Shown here one piece after another: positions 13,301 to 28,300 of a stretch of 64,000 bases of DNA. The DNA lies in contig OX438747.1 of assembly GCA_949316235.1 (NCBI GenBank), positions 6,128,924 through 6,192,923 on the forward strand, written 5' to 3'. Position 1 is the stretch's first letter, and each line of letters opens with the position of its first letter. The translations under genes were made by a program, and so were the position numbers. The DNA is from Oegoconia quadripuncta (taxonomy: Eukaryota > Arthropoda > Insecta > Lepidoptera > Autostichidae). Below the pieces are notes generated by a model. That model searched no databases. It was not told the origin of the DNA and was given only the letters and a program-made list of their open reading frames with translations.

Positions 13301-16300
13301 CCCAGCGGGCAGATGCTGCCGTGCGTGCGTTGAGTAGAAGTAGCATGTCGTTAATCGTTACAGTTTGTGCTCCCAATAGCTACAGATATTTTCAGCTGCC
13401 AGAGACACATACCCTTCTCGTGCGAGACGGCCAAATGCTGCCGCCGGCCGTGCGGCGAGGCAAGGCAGCACATTGCCACGCGACGCAGCTTATGCGCAGA
13501 CATCAGCTGTCGTATAGTCTGCCCGTTCTCGCCCGTGTACGACATTCGCACGTTTTCGAAAGCGCCCTCTTGAGAACCTGCGACAGATACGGCAATATTA
13601 TAGCAATATAGTTTTCGCATGCGGTATGCATTAAATGCTTACAGATGGCTTACGCTAAGAACATTGTTAACTGACGATAGAAGAAGTTTTGATGGGTCAA
13701 ATGTCGTTTCTGTTTTCATAGTAAACTTGGGTTTAGCTTACATTTTCGTCAATTGTTAACCGATTATGATGATTGTCTTTTGTTTGATACTTTATCACCA
13801 TGGTGGTCCTAAGTAATTCGGTTAAGAAATGGTGATGCATTCCGGAGATAGAGAGCAGAACCTTACTTACGTAAATATATTCATTCAAGTCGGTTGTTTT
13901 GCCAATTTTTAGCGGTGCAATTATAATCCTGATGTTTCGACAGACGCCCACCTGTTATTAGCACTCTATGGTCATTATAACAAACCTATCGATATCAAAT
14001 ACCCAGTGCAGGTATTAGCTCCTTGTAGACTACGGAATCCTTATAGCTTCGCCATGTCCGTTTGTCCGTCTGTCTGTCCTCGGCTTAACTCAGAGGCTCT
14101 AAGTTAGAAAGCTGTAATTTGGCATAATCACTCTGAAAAAGTCGTAAAATAAAACCTTGTAATTTTTTTTAGGGTAGGGGAAAGGGGACTGCGTAAATTG
14201 GGATGATTTTTTTTATTTTTGTACCCCGTTGTGTGGGGTGTCGTCGGATTAGAGATTATCTTGACCCGTTTTCCGATGCAGAAATCAGTTTACGAAATTT
14301 AAGTTTTTCAGTGCTAATTTTTGTAACAGTCAAGTGCCCCGTCCCCCTCCGTTCCCCTGCCAGCTAACGTGATAAAATTCGCGTCAGTAGTACATAATAT
14401 AACGAAGTTAAAAGGGAAACTAGACAGCTAAATAGGCTATACAAGTTAATGAGATGACACGCACTTGCGTCGGGTTTTTGTGGTGACATCAATGCAGGTT
14501 TATCGCTCAGCAGCCTTACCGAGAGTGGGCAGCATCAGCGTGTCGGTGTGCTGGAACCGCTTGTCGCCGAGGTGCAGTTGCGCGAGGGCACGCTGTGCCC
14601 GCGTGTGCGCGCCCACCGCCGCGCCGCGCGAGCACGCCGCGCGCACGGCCCCCGACAGCGCTTCCAGCAGGCGCTGCACGCGCTCCATGCACGCGCCCCA
14701 CCCGGGGTACGACGACAGGTACGCCCGGCACCCTGTGTTGGAGCGTCGGTTATTTTGATTCTCAGCCAGTAGCGACATACTATTGTTGTAGTGATTAATG
14801 CGCATGCATTGATAGTGTGTATTTATATGGGTGATTTATTTATTTTATTAAATTAGTTTATCGTGCACGCTACCTACATGTCATGTGCATAATGCTTCCT
14901 AACCCAAAGGTTGCCTGGAAGAGATCGCCGCCAAATTGTACTATCCCCTTTTTCTTATTTCTTTTTATGCTTCTTATTGTTGTACTATAAAGAATATTTT
15001 GTTTGTTTGTTTGTTTGTTTGTTTGTTTGTTTGTTTGTGTGATACTAGGACATGTTATTGCTGGTCAAGGTTGTTTACTTAAATATTTTTATATGTTGAA
15101 TCCATTATCTAGTATCTTAAGTATGCCTCATTTGGGACTAGATAAATGAAAGCAAGTAAATTTGGATACTCATAACATTCGAAATATTACGTTTATTTGT
15201 CGATTTGGTTAGGCGTTCAAAGTATTCTGAAGTTGTCAAGTCAGTCGGACATTGGGCCATTGATCCGGTGTGTGCCACAATTGCTTCGTGCGTGTCTTGA
15301 GTGTAAATTTAGTATGAAAGGCGGTATTAATATTACTATTAATGTAATTGAAATTTGACTTAGGTGTTTGTATTGTATTGTATGTGTGGCTGTTGCAGGT
15401 CATCGGAGACCTGTGACCTGGAACCTACAGTTCGTTGCTCAGGTTTGCCTCTTTGAGGAATTGGATAATTTTCCTGGCACCGATGGTTTTTATCTCATCC
15501 GGGTGTAATAAGTGGCTGCCCAGGTGGATATTGCGTTTACGCATTAGCGGGCCACATTCACACAGCAGATGTGCAGGTGTTTCCTCTGCGAGGAGGCAAA
15601 GTCTGCACATTCCTGTTTCTCGGAGCCCTATGTTGAGCATGTGTTTGCTCAGACAGCAGTGTCCCGTTAGTGCCCTTGTGAGAATGCGTAAATTGTTCCT
15701 ACTGAGTGCCAGCGCTTCGCCGGCCGCCTTCTTGTTGAAGGCTTTGATTAGTGAGACTTAGGTGTTACTACAATCGCACAATCTACATCGCAATAACGTT
15801 ACTTTCAACCAACGTCGACAGCGACTGCTCAGGACGAGCGATGAATGCGGCTCATAAAATCGATCTACAGGACAACGGATCGAACAAAGCGGAATGAAAA
15901 TAGCACTCAATCGCGTGCGGGTCGGTGTAATACCACGCAATCAAACGTAGATCGATACCACAAGTATCATAACACTCTTTACACCTACCGTGTATGTTAG
16001 CGGCGAGTTCGGGGCGACGCGGGGGCGTCAGTAAGGCAGGCGGCGTTGGGCTGGAGGGACGACGCCGCAGAGAGGGAGCGGGCGGAGCCTCCTCTGGTCC
16101 TCCGCCTGCACCGCGAGCCGCGCCCAGCGTCACAGAGCGCTTCACTAGCGCTTGACAGCTGTAATGACGACGTCAAGACTTAGGACACAATCAAAGACTT
16201 TGGTATCGATTTTAATGCGACTTTTCTAAACTAAAACCACTAAAAAAAGTAGTGCTGTCAATTTTTTCCTGGAATAATGAGATAGTACCAGAGACACACC

Positions 16301-19300
16301 ATTATGTGACATAGACCGTTAAACAAACAACAAAAAAAAACTAAGCACCTGTTGATGTTTGAATATTGCGAGTTTTATTACTTTCTCATTTAGTAATTTT
16401 CAGCATAGCCTATGTTTAGCAGTTGTCTTGTGGCTTTCGCTCTCTCCTAGTGCCAACTTATAGAATTCACAAGTCTTCTGATACAGGTGCAGGTTGCAGA
16501 TGCAAGTTAAATTTTCAGTTAGGTCCATCTTTATGTAAGCGGTCTCTCGAGTCGTACTGTCAATAGCGCACCCATCATGGAACGGGTTTGCTCTCCTTTC
16601 AACCAGCAGCTTACAACGCACAACATATCGCGTGTGTTAAACGAAAAACGGATCTATGCATATAAAAATGTGCTCTAAGTTAAATTGTCAATAGTTTGCA
16701 AGGGAAGTAGGTACGCTTAGTATTATATGGAGAATTTGTCACTGATTCCTAGTCATACCAACTCACCTGGAATCAGGCTTGGCTCCGCAGTCGCAGAAGA
16801 AATTGCCGAATTTGGCATAGGACACGTCGTGGCCACGGTGACACACACGTGCGCACACCGTGCACACACCGACACCGTCCACCATCTTGCAAGTGTGGCA
16901 GTGGTACCAGTGTTGGTTCATGAACTCGCGCTGCGTTACAGTGAACGTGCATAGTTTGTATTGGAGCATCGCGTCTTCGTCCTGGTGAAACAATGGTCAC
17001 GTTGATGTAAAACTGAAATATAGGACACCCAGCCTATACCTCCTCCGTGGCTCAATGTAAACAACATTGGGTTTACGATTCGGAGGTCGCGGGTTCGATC
17101 CCCAGCGGGGTACATATTTAAGTACTCGGTTTGGTTGGTGGTAGGGCATTTTAAATGTCCGCCTGGCTAGCTACCACCATCTTATCTAAATCTGCCGCCA
17201 AGCAGCAATGTTAATAGCATTGTCGTGTTCCGGTTGTCAGAGATAAGATAGCCAGTCCCCCAAATGTGTTGGGGTTTCCGGGTCAGTACGCTTCCATCTT
17301 CGACCTCATCTTCACTTAACATCAGGTGTGATTGAGGTCAAGTACCAACCCGTTATGCATAAAAAAAAAAAAAAAAAAAAACTTAACCTTTTTATACTAT
17401 ATTGTTAGATATCCAGTTGAATCGCCAGTTACAACGATTAGACTACATTTCAGTTTGGTTGACTAGCATTCTTACTGAATGATTTTTGTCAATTTTGATT
17501 TAGATTAGGTTGTATTGGCATAAACTTTATTTAATCTTTATCTCCTAAATATTATTGTTCTCTTTTATAAAAATTAAGATTTAATAGTCTTGCTATTTAC
17601 CTGGGCACCTGAATGTAATCATCATTATAGTTGATTCGCGATATTTATTTTATGTACATAATACTAGATTGCTCATAAAATGTGCTAGAAACTGTCAATG
17701 TAAACAAAAATATACACCTTGGCCAAAAAGAGTTTAAAAAGGAAAAAAAAATAGAAACTACTTTTATTTTACATGGAAACACCACAATTAAATGTGTTTA
17801 GCTGTGTAATCTAAAACATGGAAATAATACTCACAGAGTCATCAGCACTAGTGTCGTCTTCGTCTTGTTGCTCGTCGGTGTAGTCGAAGTCAAATCCGAG
17901 ATCTGATGGAGATTCCCAAGTAGGGCTGACGGAACGCACGGCTACAGTAAAAATTTAATAGGTATTACTTGCAGTGACTTATGAATTATAAACGAGAAAA
18001 TCAGTAGACACAGATACTGCATCAGGATCATCATCGTCAAGACGCCGGTTTTAACACGGCTCTCTCCCGTGTATTGACATAGCGTACAATACGAAAGAAA
18101 AAAACTAAACAAGGTCTTCACAGTTATCTTGTTCATACGAGAAGGTGAATAATGTATTTGAATCACGCCGGAGGTTCATACATGAAAATAAGGAAGATGT
18201 AAAGTGCTCATCCAGAATCCACTACCTATTTAGGGGTCTAGCAATCATATCCAGTCACCTGGCATACTTGATTGCTAACTAGGCAAATGATTTGAAAACG
18301 AAGTATGAATAACCTTAATAAGTGTTAAACATGTTCTACAACGCGGTATATGTAAGCCGATATTGCTTTTTCCCTTTATATAGACATATATTATAATAAT
18401 AAGTCATTCACACCTTCATGAACATAAGTCGTAATAAGTGTTGATTTTTTTTTGGTATAAGCTAAATTCAACAATATGTGTCGTACTGTGAGAATAAACT
18501 TAAATAAAATGCAGCATTAAATTCTCATTTCTTTGTTAAGTTAGTGGGTGTAGGAGGAGACCGTGTGCACGATGAACTCTTAATAAAAGAATAAATTAAT
18601 AAGAGAAGGACGTAAGACGCATAAAACAATTGATTAACTTAGATGTTTACAACACAATAAATACCATTGAATTTAGCCTGTAATAAAAAGTTGCTCTAGC
18701 TATTCCCTATATTTGCCTATGAGGTACAATCTCGCCTCCACACTCCTCCCACTGTAACTCCTGTAAGTCAGAATTAACAGTGGTACAAATCGTGTTCATC
18801 CCTCCAATATAAAATCGCCCATAAAATGTTCATTTTGAATTGATACATCACATTTTTAATTTTACTTCACTCACCGTGCGGTTGCGTGGTGTTAATAGCA
18901 TGTAACGCGTCCGCGAGATAAGACAGCAACACGCAGGCGGATTCTATCTGCGGCGCCAGGTGCCCGTCTACGTGGCCCTCCTCCAGCTTCTCCAGCACCT
19001 CCGGAGAGCTTAGGGTGTCCACACTGGTCCAAGAAAAATACACATATATTCGACACCATCAAAAGGGGTACAAGTTTGAAAGGCGTTCACGGTCAGAATT
19101 TAAAATTGCTTCACGTAGCACTGATCGAAGGCTATATGGGAGGATTCATGATAGTATTAGCTGTCACATAAACAAAACGTTGATTGCACTCGCGCTCTCC
19201 TTACTGAGCCACAAAATCTATCGTCACTAGGCGGGTCTACACCACGCTAGCCGCTGCGCGAGGCAAACGCCCGGCCGTGTGCGAGGCATGCTCGGTCGGG

Positions 19301-22300
19301 TAATTTTAGACAGCGAGGCTGCCTAGCCAGAACAACCCGAGCCATATTTGCTCAGTTGAGAGCGAAGATGGTGCCGTACATGCGCACGGCAACTTTTGCT
19401 TTTATTTTGCTACACACGATTATAAAAAAATGGAAACGAAATAAAAAGAAAAAAAAAAGAAGAATTTGGATGAAGTCAATTTACAAAAACCGCAGGAATT
19501 GTGTGACGATTGTTCACGTCTATACGATCCATACAACGCCTCCATTTTTTTTTTTTCAAATCCTTAACAGGTAGTCGTTTTACGGCTTATATCTAGCCAG
19601 GAATCCTCTCTTATCCCCTGTTAGTATAATTAGGATCCTTGGTATACCAAAGCCAAAATATTTGCGGCATACAAATTTATTAACCGTCGACACTAATCTT
19701 TACCCATTGTCGATCGAACGCGCTACCTACGCGAATGTCCACACTGGACGCGGCAAACGACCGAGGCATCTTTGAGCAAACCGAAAAATCCGACACCGGC
19801 CGGCTAACTCGCGTACGTGCTCGCCCGAGACCGCGCTGTCTCGGGCTGATATTGCTCGATTGGTGTTTGTATTGAGATTGGAATCACAAGTCCACATAAT
19901 AGCGACATCAGATTCCAATAATTGAGTTAGCTAGTTTAGCAGCGGCGACTCCACGGTGTGTTGTAATACTATCTATGAGTTAGGGTCAGTACTGACCAGC
20001 TGGATAGCCAGGCGACGGCTGCGGGGAACAGCTGGCGATGGTCGCTGCCACAGTGCGCGTCGGCGAGGCGGCACATCTCGCGCAGCAGTAGTGGCGACAC
20101 CACTGTCTCACTGCACACGCTGATCAGCGTCGTCAGCATGCGCTCGCTCACCTCCTCGCTACTGAAACCATTCGAAGGTAATTAACAATTTTCGAAGCCT
20201 ACGGATACTTGACGTTTAAAGTCATAAAATGAAAAGAATTCTATAGAAATAAAATTTTAATGGAGGTAGTTCTAAAATATGTAGAGATATATATTTTAAG
20301 CTCAATTGAGTCTAACGGAAGACGTTGATCGTTAACCTGCATCCTGTTATACGAATAAGAATTCATTTTTACTGTCTATAATTCGTCATAATGCATTGCA
20401 AGAATATAATAAGGATGGCAATACATAAAATTTTTGTAGAACGATTGATTGATTGGCGCGCGAGTATTAAATGATTTAATTCCATGTATATCATGTGTGA
20501 TCCATCCCGGCAAGTCATCCTTTAGCTTGATAGAATCTAAGAATTAGTTTAGCTTCGTGTACGGTACCAATGGTGCTGCGCGTGTTTACAGATGGCGGAG
20601 AGGAGCGCGGCGTTGTCGTCGGCCTCGGTGAGCGGCGCGGGCGCAGGCTCAGCCGGCAGCGGCGCGGCGCCAGCGCCTGCACTCGCGCTCTCCTTACTGC
20701 CGTCCGACCAGCTGCAGCTCTCTGCAGAGCGAATGCAATACTCGTTAGCAAATCCAACTCATAATATTACATCTATAAGGTTACCAGGCTTAAATAAAAT
20801 TATATTATTATTATTTATTAGGAGCAATGCTGGGCAAAGGTCTCCCTCTGCTCTCCACGTCTCCCTGTCCCCAACTCCTTTTCGGTCTGCCGCGATGCCT
20901 TTTTTCTAAAGGTGGGCTCTAGGTGGTAGTGATTTTGACCCAAGTCAACTGGCATGCGGCTGACATGGCCAACATAGTCCCACTTGGCGGCCGTTGTTGC
21001 TACGTCAGCAATTTGAGTCTTAGAGCGCAGTGTAGTGTTTCCGACGTGGTGGATCAGTTTAACATACAGTATACTCCCTCATATACGAGGGAATGCCTAT
21101 ATCCCTGCAGTGGGATGTTTACGGGCTGATGATGATACTGCGCTCCTTTATCTTCCGTCAAAGACCAAGTGTGCGCATCATAGGTGAGAAACGGGAAAAT
21201 GCATATGTCCATGACATTGCGCTTTAGTGACATGTCACTAATTTTTAATTACTAAAAAAACGAACGAAGAATGAATTTTTTTTAGTTAGTCATTATATTT
21301 TTAATGCGGTTTAATTTTTTATTTCCGACGAAAAAAGGGGTGTGTTAAAGTTTGAAGTCTTTGTCGGTCTGCGGTATCGTAGCGGCAAATTGACTGAACC
21401 AATCTGAAAGCGATTTGGTTTTTTCGAAAGTTGGTAATGGAGAGATGTTTCATAGGCATGCTTGATGATTGTCTTTAATAGTATATGTGATTTTAGTAGT
21501 ATCGAGGGATTTTAAATTTCCATAGTATGATGGATGTTACTTCTCATTTTAATATATTCTAACCTTACCTCAGAAGTTTTTCTTCATGTCATGGTATAAC
21601 AAACGAACAAGCAGCTCACCTAATGGAATTATTACTACTGCTCAAGACATCTGTAACCTCGCAGAAATCTGCAGGGTTAATACTTAAGTCAATTTACGGA
21701 TAAATTATCCCTGTGTTTTATTGTCAACATGATCGGAAAGCGATACAAAAAATTTTTGGCGTAGTATTCTTACGAAGTAGCCCTGAAGAAGATGGTACCT
21801 ATTCAACCAGTTTCCCAGCAAAGTAAGGAATAAGTAAAAAATACCTGAATTTCCTGACTGCTGCGCTGTTTCTGACTGAGCTCTCGGAGCTGGCGATCTG
21901 CAAAGAAGTTTGAACATATCATGCGCTTGCCCCAAGTCGTTAATCCACAGCTAACCTAAAACATATCGATATGCCACAAGTGTTGAAGGGAATTTCTCTT
22001 TGATATCGTAGTTTCAAGACACTAAGTTGTGTAAAGTAAATGGGTGACTGACAGAGTCACTTAATTATTTACTATAGGAAATAATACCTTTTACTTGCAA
22101 TATTTTAAGTTTCATTATCATATCAGCCACAGGAAGTCCATTGCTGAACATAGGTTTCCTCAATAGATTAAAGTTTACTTAATAAAAATATAAAGTACCA
22201 TCTAAATTACTCGAATTTCTTTGTCAACAATAACTAGAAGTACTAGCAATTTTTTCTACACTTCACCTATCGGTTAAATAAAAAGGTTAACTTACGGGGT

Positions 22301-25300
22301 ATCAAATACGGGCAGGTCCTCACTGCGCTGCGCAGATGCCTCGTTGCGCTGCGTCGAGTCGCTCTCGGTTCTAAACACACTTCGCAGCGCGTTTCTGAGC
22401 GCCAGCGACGCAGGGTTCCCACTGGCCTCGGGCGCTGACGATGTGGGTGTAGGAAGCTCTGTCTCTGTGGGGGACCCGTTCGTGGTACACGCCGCTGCCG
22501 TACCGCTGGCCGCTACTATCAGAGGCAAATGTTGGAAACAAACGTATGATACGTGGCACGCAAGCTGGCCCTCCTATGTGAGGACATAGAACTTGTGTAG
22601 CTACGCTACACGGGGCGGACGATGTTGGAAACTGCGTGGTGTTTTTAGATCTTTTCTTTTTTTTACATTTTTTAAATGTCAGGGTTCCTAATATATTCGT
22701 ATGTGTCAAACGCTTGGATTTTTCTTTGCTCACAAATTCCTATACGCTATAGTTATTAATCAAAATGATATTAAATTTACGACGTGGCTTGCAAATAGGA
22801 CCTAACAGTCTCGTGGCGAAGTTCTCGTAGGTAGTCGTGATTGGTTCATTAGAACTTGAGCGAAACAGTACCAGTAATAGCCGAAAGAGCCAAGCTCCTA
22901 AAATTCTCTATTGGCTATGATTAAAATTGTAGAAGAAAAATATTACACGCTGTATTTACCCGTCAGTTACACTTGTGACCACATACAACCAGTTTAACGG
23001 TCAAGATATATTCATCAACAGCCTCACACGTCCCCAAGCCGTTTCATAGGTATTTAACTTTTAACAGTTTCTTGGTGGCCACCACTATCGGCCTCATGTT
23101 CACTTAACATCAGGTGTGATTGAGGTCAAAAGTAATCCTGTTGTGCATTAAAAAAATGTAAATCGCCTGTTTTCTCAAATGTTTTCTAAATTCTCAATTT
23201 CATAATTATCATCTTCTTGCCTTATCCCAATTTATTTGGGCGCAGTACGTCTTTTTCTTTCAATGTCCTCTGTCATCCGTTACCTCATCATTCACGCCAA
23301 TCATTCTTCATTTCTTTCAATTTATAGTTATTAAAAAATTTATTGAGATATTTCGTAAAAGGTGGAAAGATGTCTCGAAAATAATAGAAATTACATACAA
23401 ACGTCTCGCGACCTTTATTGCAAATAGAAACTGCGACGTTGATAACCCGTAGGGTCATTACAATCTTAATTACGACGGAGGCAGTTACCTGGTGATCCTA
23501 GGCAGATGTGCGCCAGCATGCCAGCCAACCGCTGCTGGTCGGCGACGCCGATGAACTTGCATACGGAGATGCAGAGCGCGCTGCTTAGCTCGGAACTCTC
23601 GCAGCCCGAGAATATCTTGATGAACAACCTGCAAATTGTATTATGCTTTGTATTATAGCCCAGCGGATTAACAACTTGCAGTGGCAAGTGGGCAGGGGCA
23701 GGCTGGTGTTGATCGCTCTTGACCTTAATCTGGACTAATGTCGAGATAAGGTCTACGATGGAACGAGCTTTCCCAGAAGATGCCTATTTAACCTGACTTT
23801 AAAGAGCTGCGGGTTAGATGCGGGTGTAAGCTCATTGTCATCATAAAGTACTAAACAACGAATAGATAACAACACTCTCTCATCAATCCGATTAGTTCTT
23901 AGGCAGAGCCGTTAAAAATAAATCTATAACTCCGAGAATTGTGATGAATAAGTACAATCGCCCCCATAGTTATTCTTAAAGAGCTATTTTGCGTGTGATA
24001 ATTATTCAAGCTATACCAACTTGTCTAATTTTGAGAATTGCAGATGAAGCAAGCTTAAATAATCACCATGCTACCACTGACCATGCCAAATAACTCTATA
24101 ATTAATTATCGAGTCGGATTGTACAAAAAAGTTGCAAATACTTTCAACAAAATGTCAATAAAGTTAGGCTTTAGTAACCGCGTAATTACTTACTTGATTA
24201 TTCGTTCCGCGTATGGGTTTCGGGCATGAGGTGCAGCGAGTAAAATCTTTCCAAGTGAATATCCTGAATTTTCGGCGAAAACGTTTTCATAGGCCAGCCT
24301 TCCGGCAGGACGGTCCAGGATCTTCTCCCAATAAGTAACCTGGATCGAAATATATACCATTTTATACAGACTAAATATGCTGATGACGAATACCTAATAT
24401 AACAAATATGTCAACTGGCACTGACACATGTCTGTAACGCTCCATATTAACAATTTACCTACTTACTGGAGACCATAACACTTGACGTTGACAAAAATGT
24501 TGCATAAAAACATACAAACCATAAAGAAAAATATACGATAGAACTCCCAGAATAATTTACTGATGCTAACGACTTTTTATTTCTCACCATTTGTTGGAGA
24601 GTCTTCTCAGTGGACGGCTGCAGGTGCTCCACAAGGACTGTGTATGTGATCTTGAGGATGTGCTCATGGATAAGCTGTTCGGCCTTCTGCGGTTGCGGCA
24701 CCAGCGTGGTGAGGGTCGCTGTCAGCGGTTCCGACAAGAACTCCAGTCGCCCGTCCGTCTGTACGATAATATCATTATAATATGTCAATGATATTGATCC
24801 TGATGATACTGAGAGAGCACCATTTTAAATTAGATTCAAGTTAGAGAAGTATTGTCTTAAACTGAAAAATTTATGTCGCCAATCAACCTAATATCATAAA
24901 TGCGGAAGTTTGGATGTTTGTTAATTTGTTTGTTGCTCAATCACGGCCAAACGGATGAACGCATTTGGATGAAATTTGGTATATAGGTACAACATAACGT
25001 AGATTAAAACAGAATATTTTTTATCCCGATAAAGAGATAGTTCCCGCGGTGTAAACAAATGAAACATATGTGCGACAAAATATTTCGCGGGCGGCAAGCT
25101 AGTACAAAATAAAACAAACATCCTAATTTATGTTATTTAAGTTAGTCATTCTGTGCCATAATCCAGCTAATGCTATTGAATTAGTAACATTATAAGAACT
25201 GCAAAAAATCGGGCATATAAAAGAGGAGTGCGCAAGTGGGTGATGATGATGAATGAGACCAATTTTCCCCTCGCTGCACGACCATATCATATACTGTTGG

Positions 25301-28300
25301 GGCACAGCTTGCTATCACTGTGAGATGGTATGAGTTACAAGTAATCCGCCGTGGTCATTGCAGATTAGAAGATTCGTGCCAGACTAGTGGACACCTGGAA
25401 ATCAGAGTTTTCAAGCCGCCGCCACAGACTTGGCTTAATGATTGGCCACAAATGAAAACAACCGGGATGGAATAGACCCGATGCGAATTACAACGCTCTG
25501 TTCATAGAACGAGATACAAACAAATGTATCCATCTACTCTAAACTACGGAAAGAGCATTCCCACTCACCAAAGCCGGCACGATGAGATCGAGCGACTTCT
25601 TCAAGAGGTCAGGGTTGTCAGCCAGCTTGCTCGCGCCTATTTCCAGGAGCTTCGCGGCTGAGTAGGCCAGCATCATCAACGACGGTCCGATGGAATATTT
25701 GCTACGTGTGGTACCGATGAGCTCGCAGTGTGAGGAGACCAGATTGAGGACCGCGCTCTCGGAAGGTATGATGTGCGTTGCGTAGCATGCCTGTGAAAAT
25801 GTAATATTAGTTTCTACCAGAAATAACTGCATTTATTAAACATAGTCAAGAACTTTAAGGAAAATCGTCAAATATTACTGAACGTTTCTTTCGTAAACAG
25901 ATGGTTAAATAAGCCATTCAATTGAATGCCTTGTATGGCGGGAAATGTGACTTTTTTAGAAAGGATTATTACAGAAAACTGTGCTACTCAGAGTGGGTTT
26001 GTCAGGTTCCTTTGGATACTACCAAGAACTCTGGACAGCAGTTTTCTATGAATTTCCCTAGGCATTCGATCAAATGACTAATTTAGCATTGAATTGAAAA
26101 GATTAAATTACTAATTTCCAGCAACTACAATATATGATAGGGAATGCTGACATACATATCATTTTCGTTTACAGAAGGGTGCTGTTATATGCAAATAAAT
26201 ATATAACCTTATTCACTAAAACTACGGTGGACGTCCTGTGGCTGATATGATGATGATAGTACATACATACATAGACCACTTCAGGTAATTAAAAACTATT
26301 ATTTGGCGATTGAGAAGTACAGTCGGCAACACAATTAAAGTAGCAGGCCTTTATTTATAAATACAATACAAATACTCTTTATTGCGCAAAATAATTTACA
26401 ATAATTTTTGATGTTAACAATAAATATATGTAGGAGAAAGTTTTTTTTAAGCACAACGGGTTAGCGCTTGACCTCAATCACATCTGATATTAAGTGAAGA
26501 TGAGGCCGAAGGTGGAAGCATACTGACCCGGAAACCCGACTGTTTGGGGAACTGGCTATCCTATCACTGACAACCGGAACACAACAATGCTATTAACATT
26601 GTTGTTTGGCGGCAGATTTAGATAACCCCCACTTCGGAGAGGAATAAATGTTTTAAAAACTGGTTCTAACGCATGCAAAAGTGTACTAAATATCGCGGAG
26701 AAATCTTTGAAAAACTCGTAGTGATAGGCACAATGTTAATACAAGGAATAAGAAGCAGTTATCTGTTCATGTTAGCCGACTTCATACAGTTAGTAAATCG
26801 TTCAAAGTGAAATGTATACGCTTTTATAATAAGGTTCCGGTAGACATTCAGAATTTGCCGTTAAATAAATTTAAAGCAATCATAAAACAGAAATTATTAG
26901 CAGAAGGCTTATTATAAAATCACTGACTATCTGGATGATAGACAAGCATGGATATAGCTGTCTTATTATATTTTCCTCTAATTGTCAAACCGTAAATTGT
27001 AACTCATAATGTATTTAAAAAGAGCAACCCTTGAGTTTTTTGCTTGTTCTTCTCTTGGGAGTCAGCTTTGTGAATGAGCAGTAAACTTAATATTAATTTG
27101 TGGCGTTTTCAAGTGATAATTTTATGCTATGAAATAAAAAATATTTTGATTTGATTTGTTAATTTGTAATAAATTTGTAAATAATATGAAGAGTGGCTTC
27201 TAATGAACAATTAAAAATGGTTGACACTGATTAAATTAGATCACATCGGTAAATGACTACATATTTATGATTGTCAGTTTAAAAAGTTTGTAAAAGGTGA
27301 TCTTAGATGCGGAACCATTAGGGCACGATTCGCTATTCGCACATGACTGTATTTTTTCCCATTTTCTTTCGACGATGCCTACCATCTGACACCCATCTCG
27401 ATGGGGTACTGGAATTAAAGTGTAACAAACTGGTTGTTAGCGTCCACCATAATGGATTTATCTTGACGTCATATGCCCCTATGACACTCCCGGCACTAGT
27501 TCGAATACATCGACTCCCCATTTGACCAAATCGGCTCAGGCGTTTAGACTGTAGGCGGTAATATACAGAAATACAGACGCGGTGAATACATTACCTTCCT
27601 TTTGGCGTCGTCGTACTCGGGTATATAGGGAGCGGCTCTGATAGGCTTGCAATCAAACAATGAAAGAAGAGACGCTAAAAAGATATAAATAAATGCGAGA
27701 GGGTGTGGATATATCTTCTGTAAAAACCAGTGGCGGCTGGTGTCTCCGAGAATAGGTGGTGATGTGCCACACTGAGTTAAATCCCATTTGCGCAACTGCG
27801 CCACACACTAGCTCTTTGTATGTATATTTCTTTGTAATTTAAAAATTGTGTAGTTGTGTGAACGCAGTGGCGTAAATAAATACTTTATCTATCTATCTTA
27901 TCTATCTAATTTGTTGCATATTATGTAGTTACGACATTTCAGTTCGTTGTTTTAGTTTTCGTTTCGCACTCTTGTTTTAATTTAAAAAAAGCATGCAGCT
28001 GATTTTACGCCAGTTTGTTTTGATAAATGAATTTGTTTAGTATGTAGTCATTTATTAAAATATATGTATGTAAAATTTGTTGTGTGTGTACTGAGATGCA
28101 AATAAATGCTTATCTATATATCTATCTACTTACTTACTATTCATATTATATACCCAAATACAAAAACAATTTCACTGTTTTCTGAATTTAATTTGAATTT
28201 CAATTTGTACTACACATCTTTCGTATTTCATAGAAGCACTATGGGCGCGTGCGCTGCACAAAGCGCACGGGAAACATTCGTTCAAGTGAAAATAAGTTTT

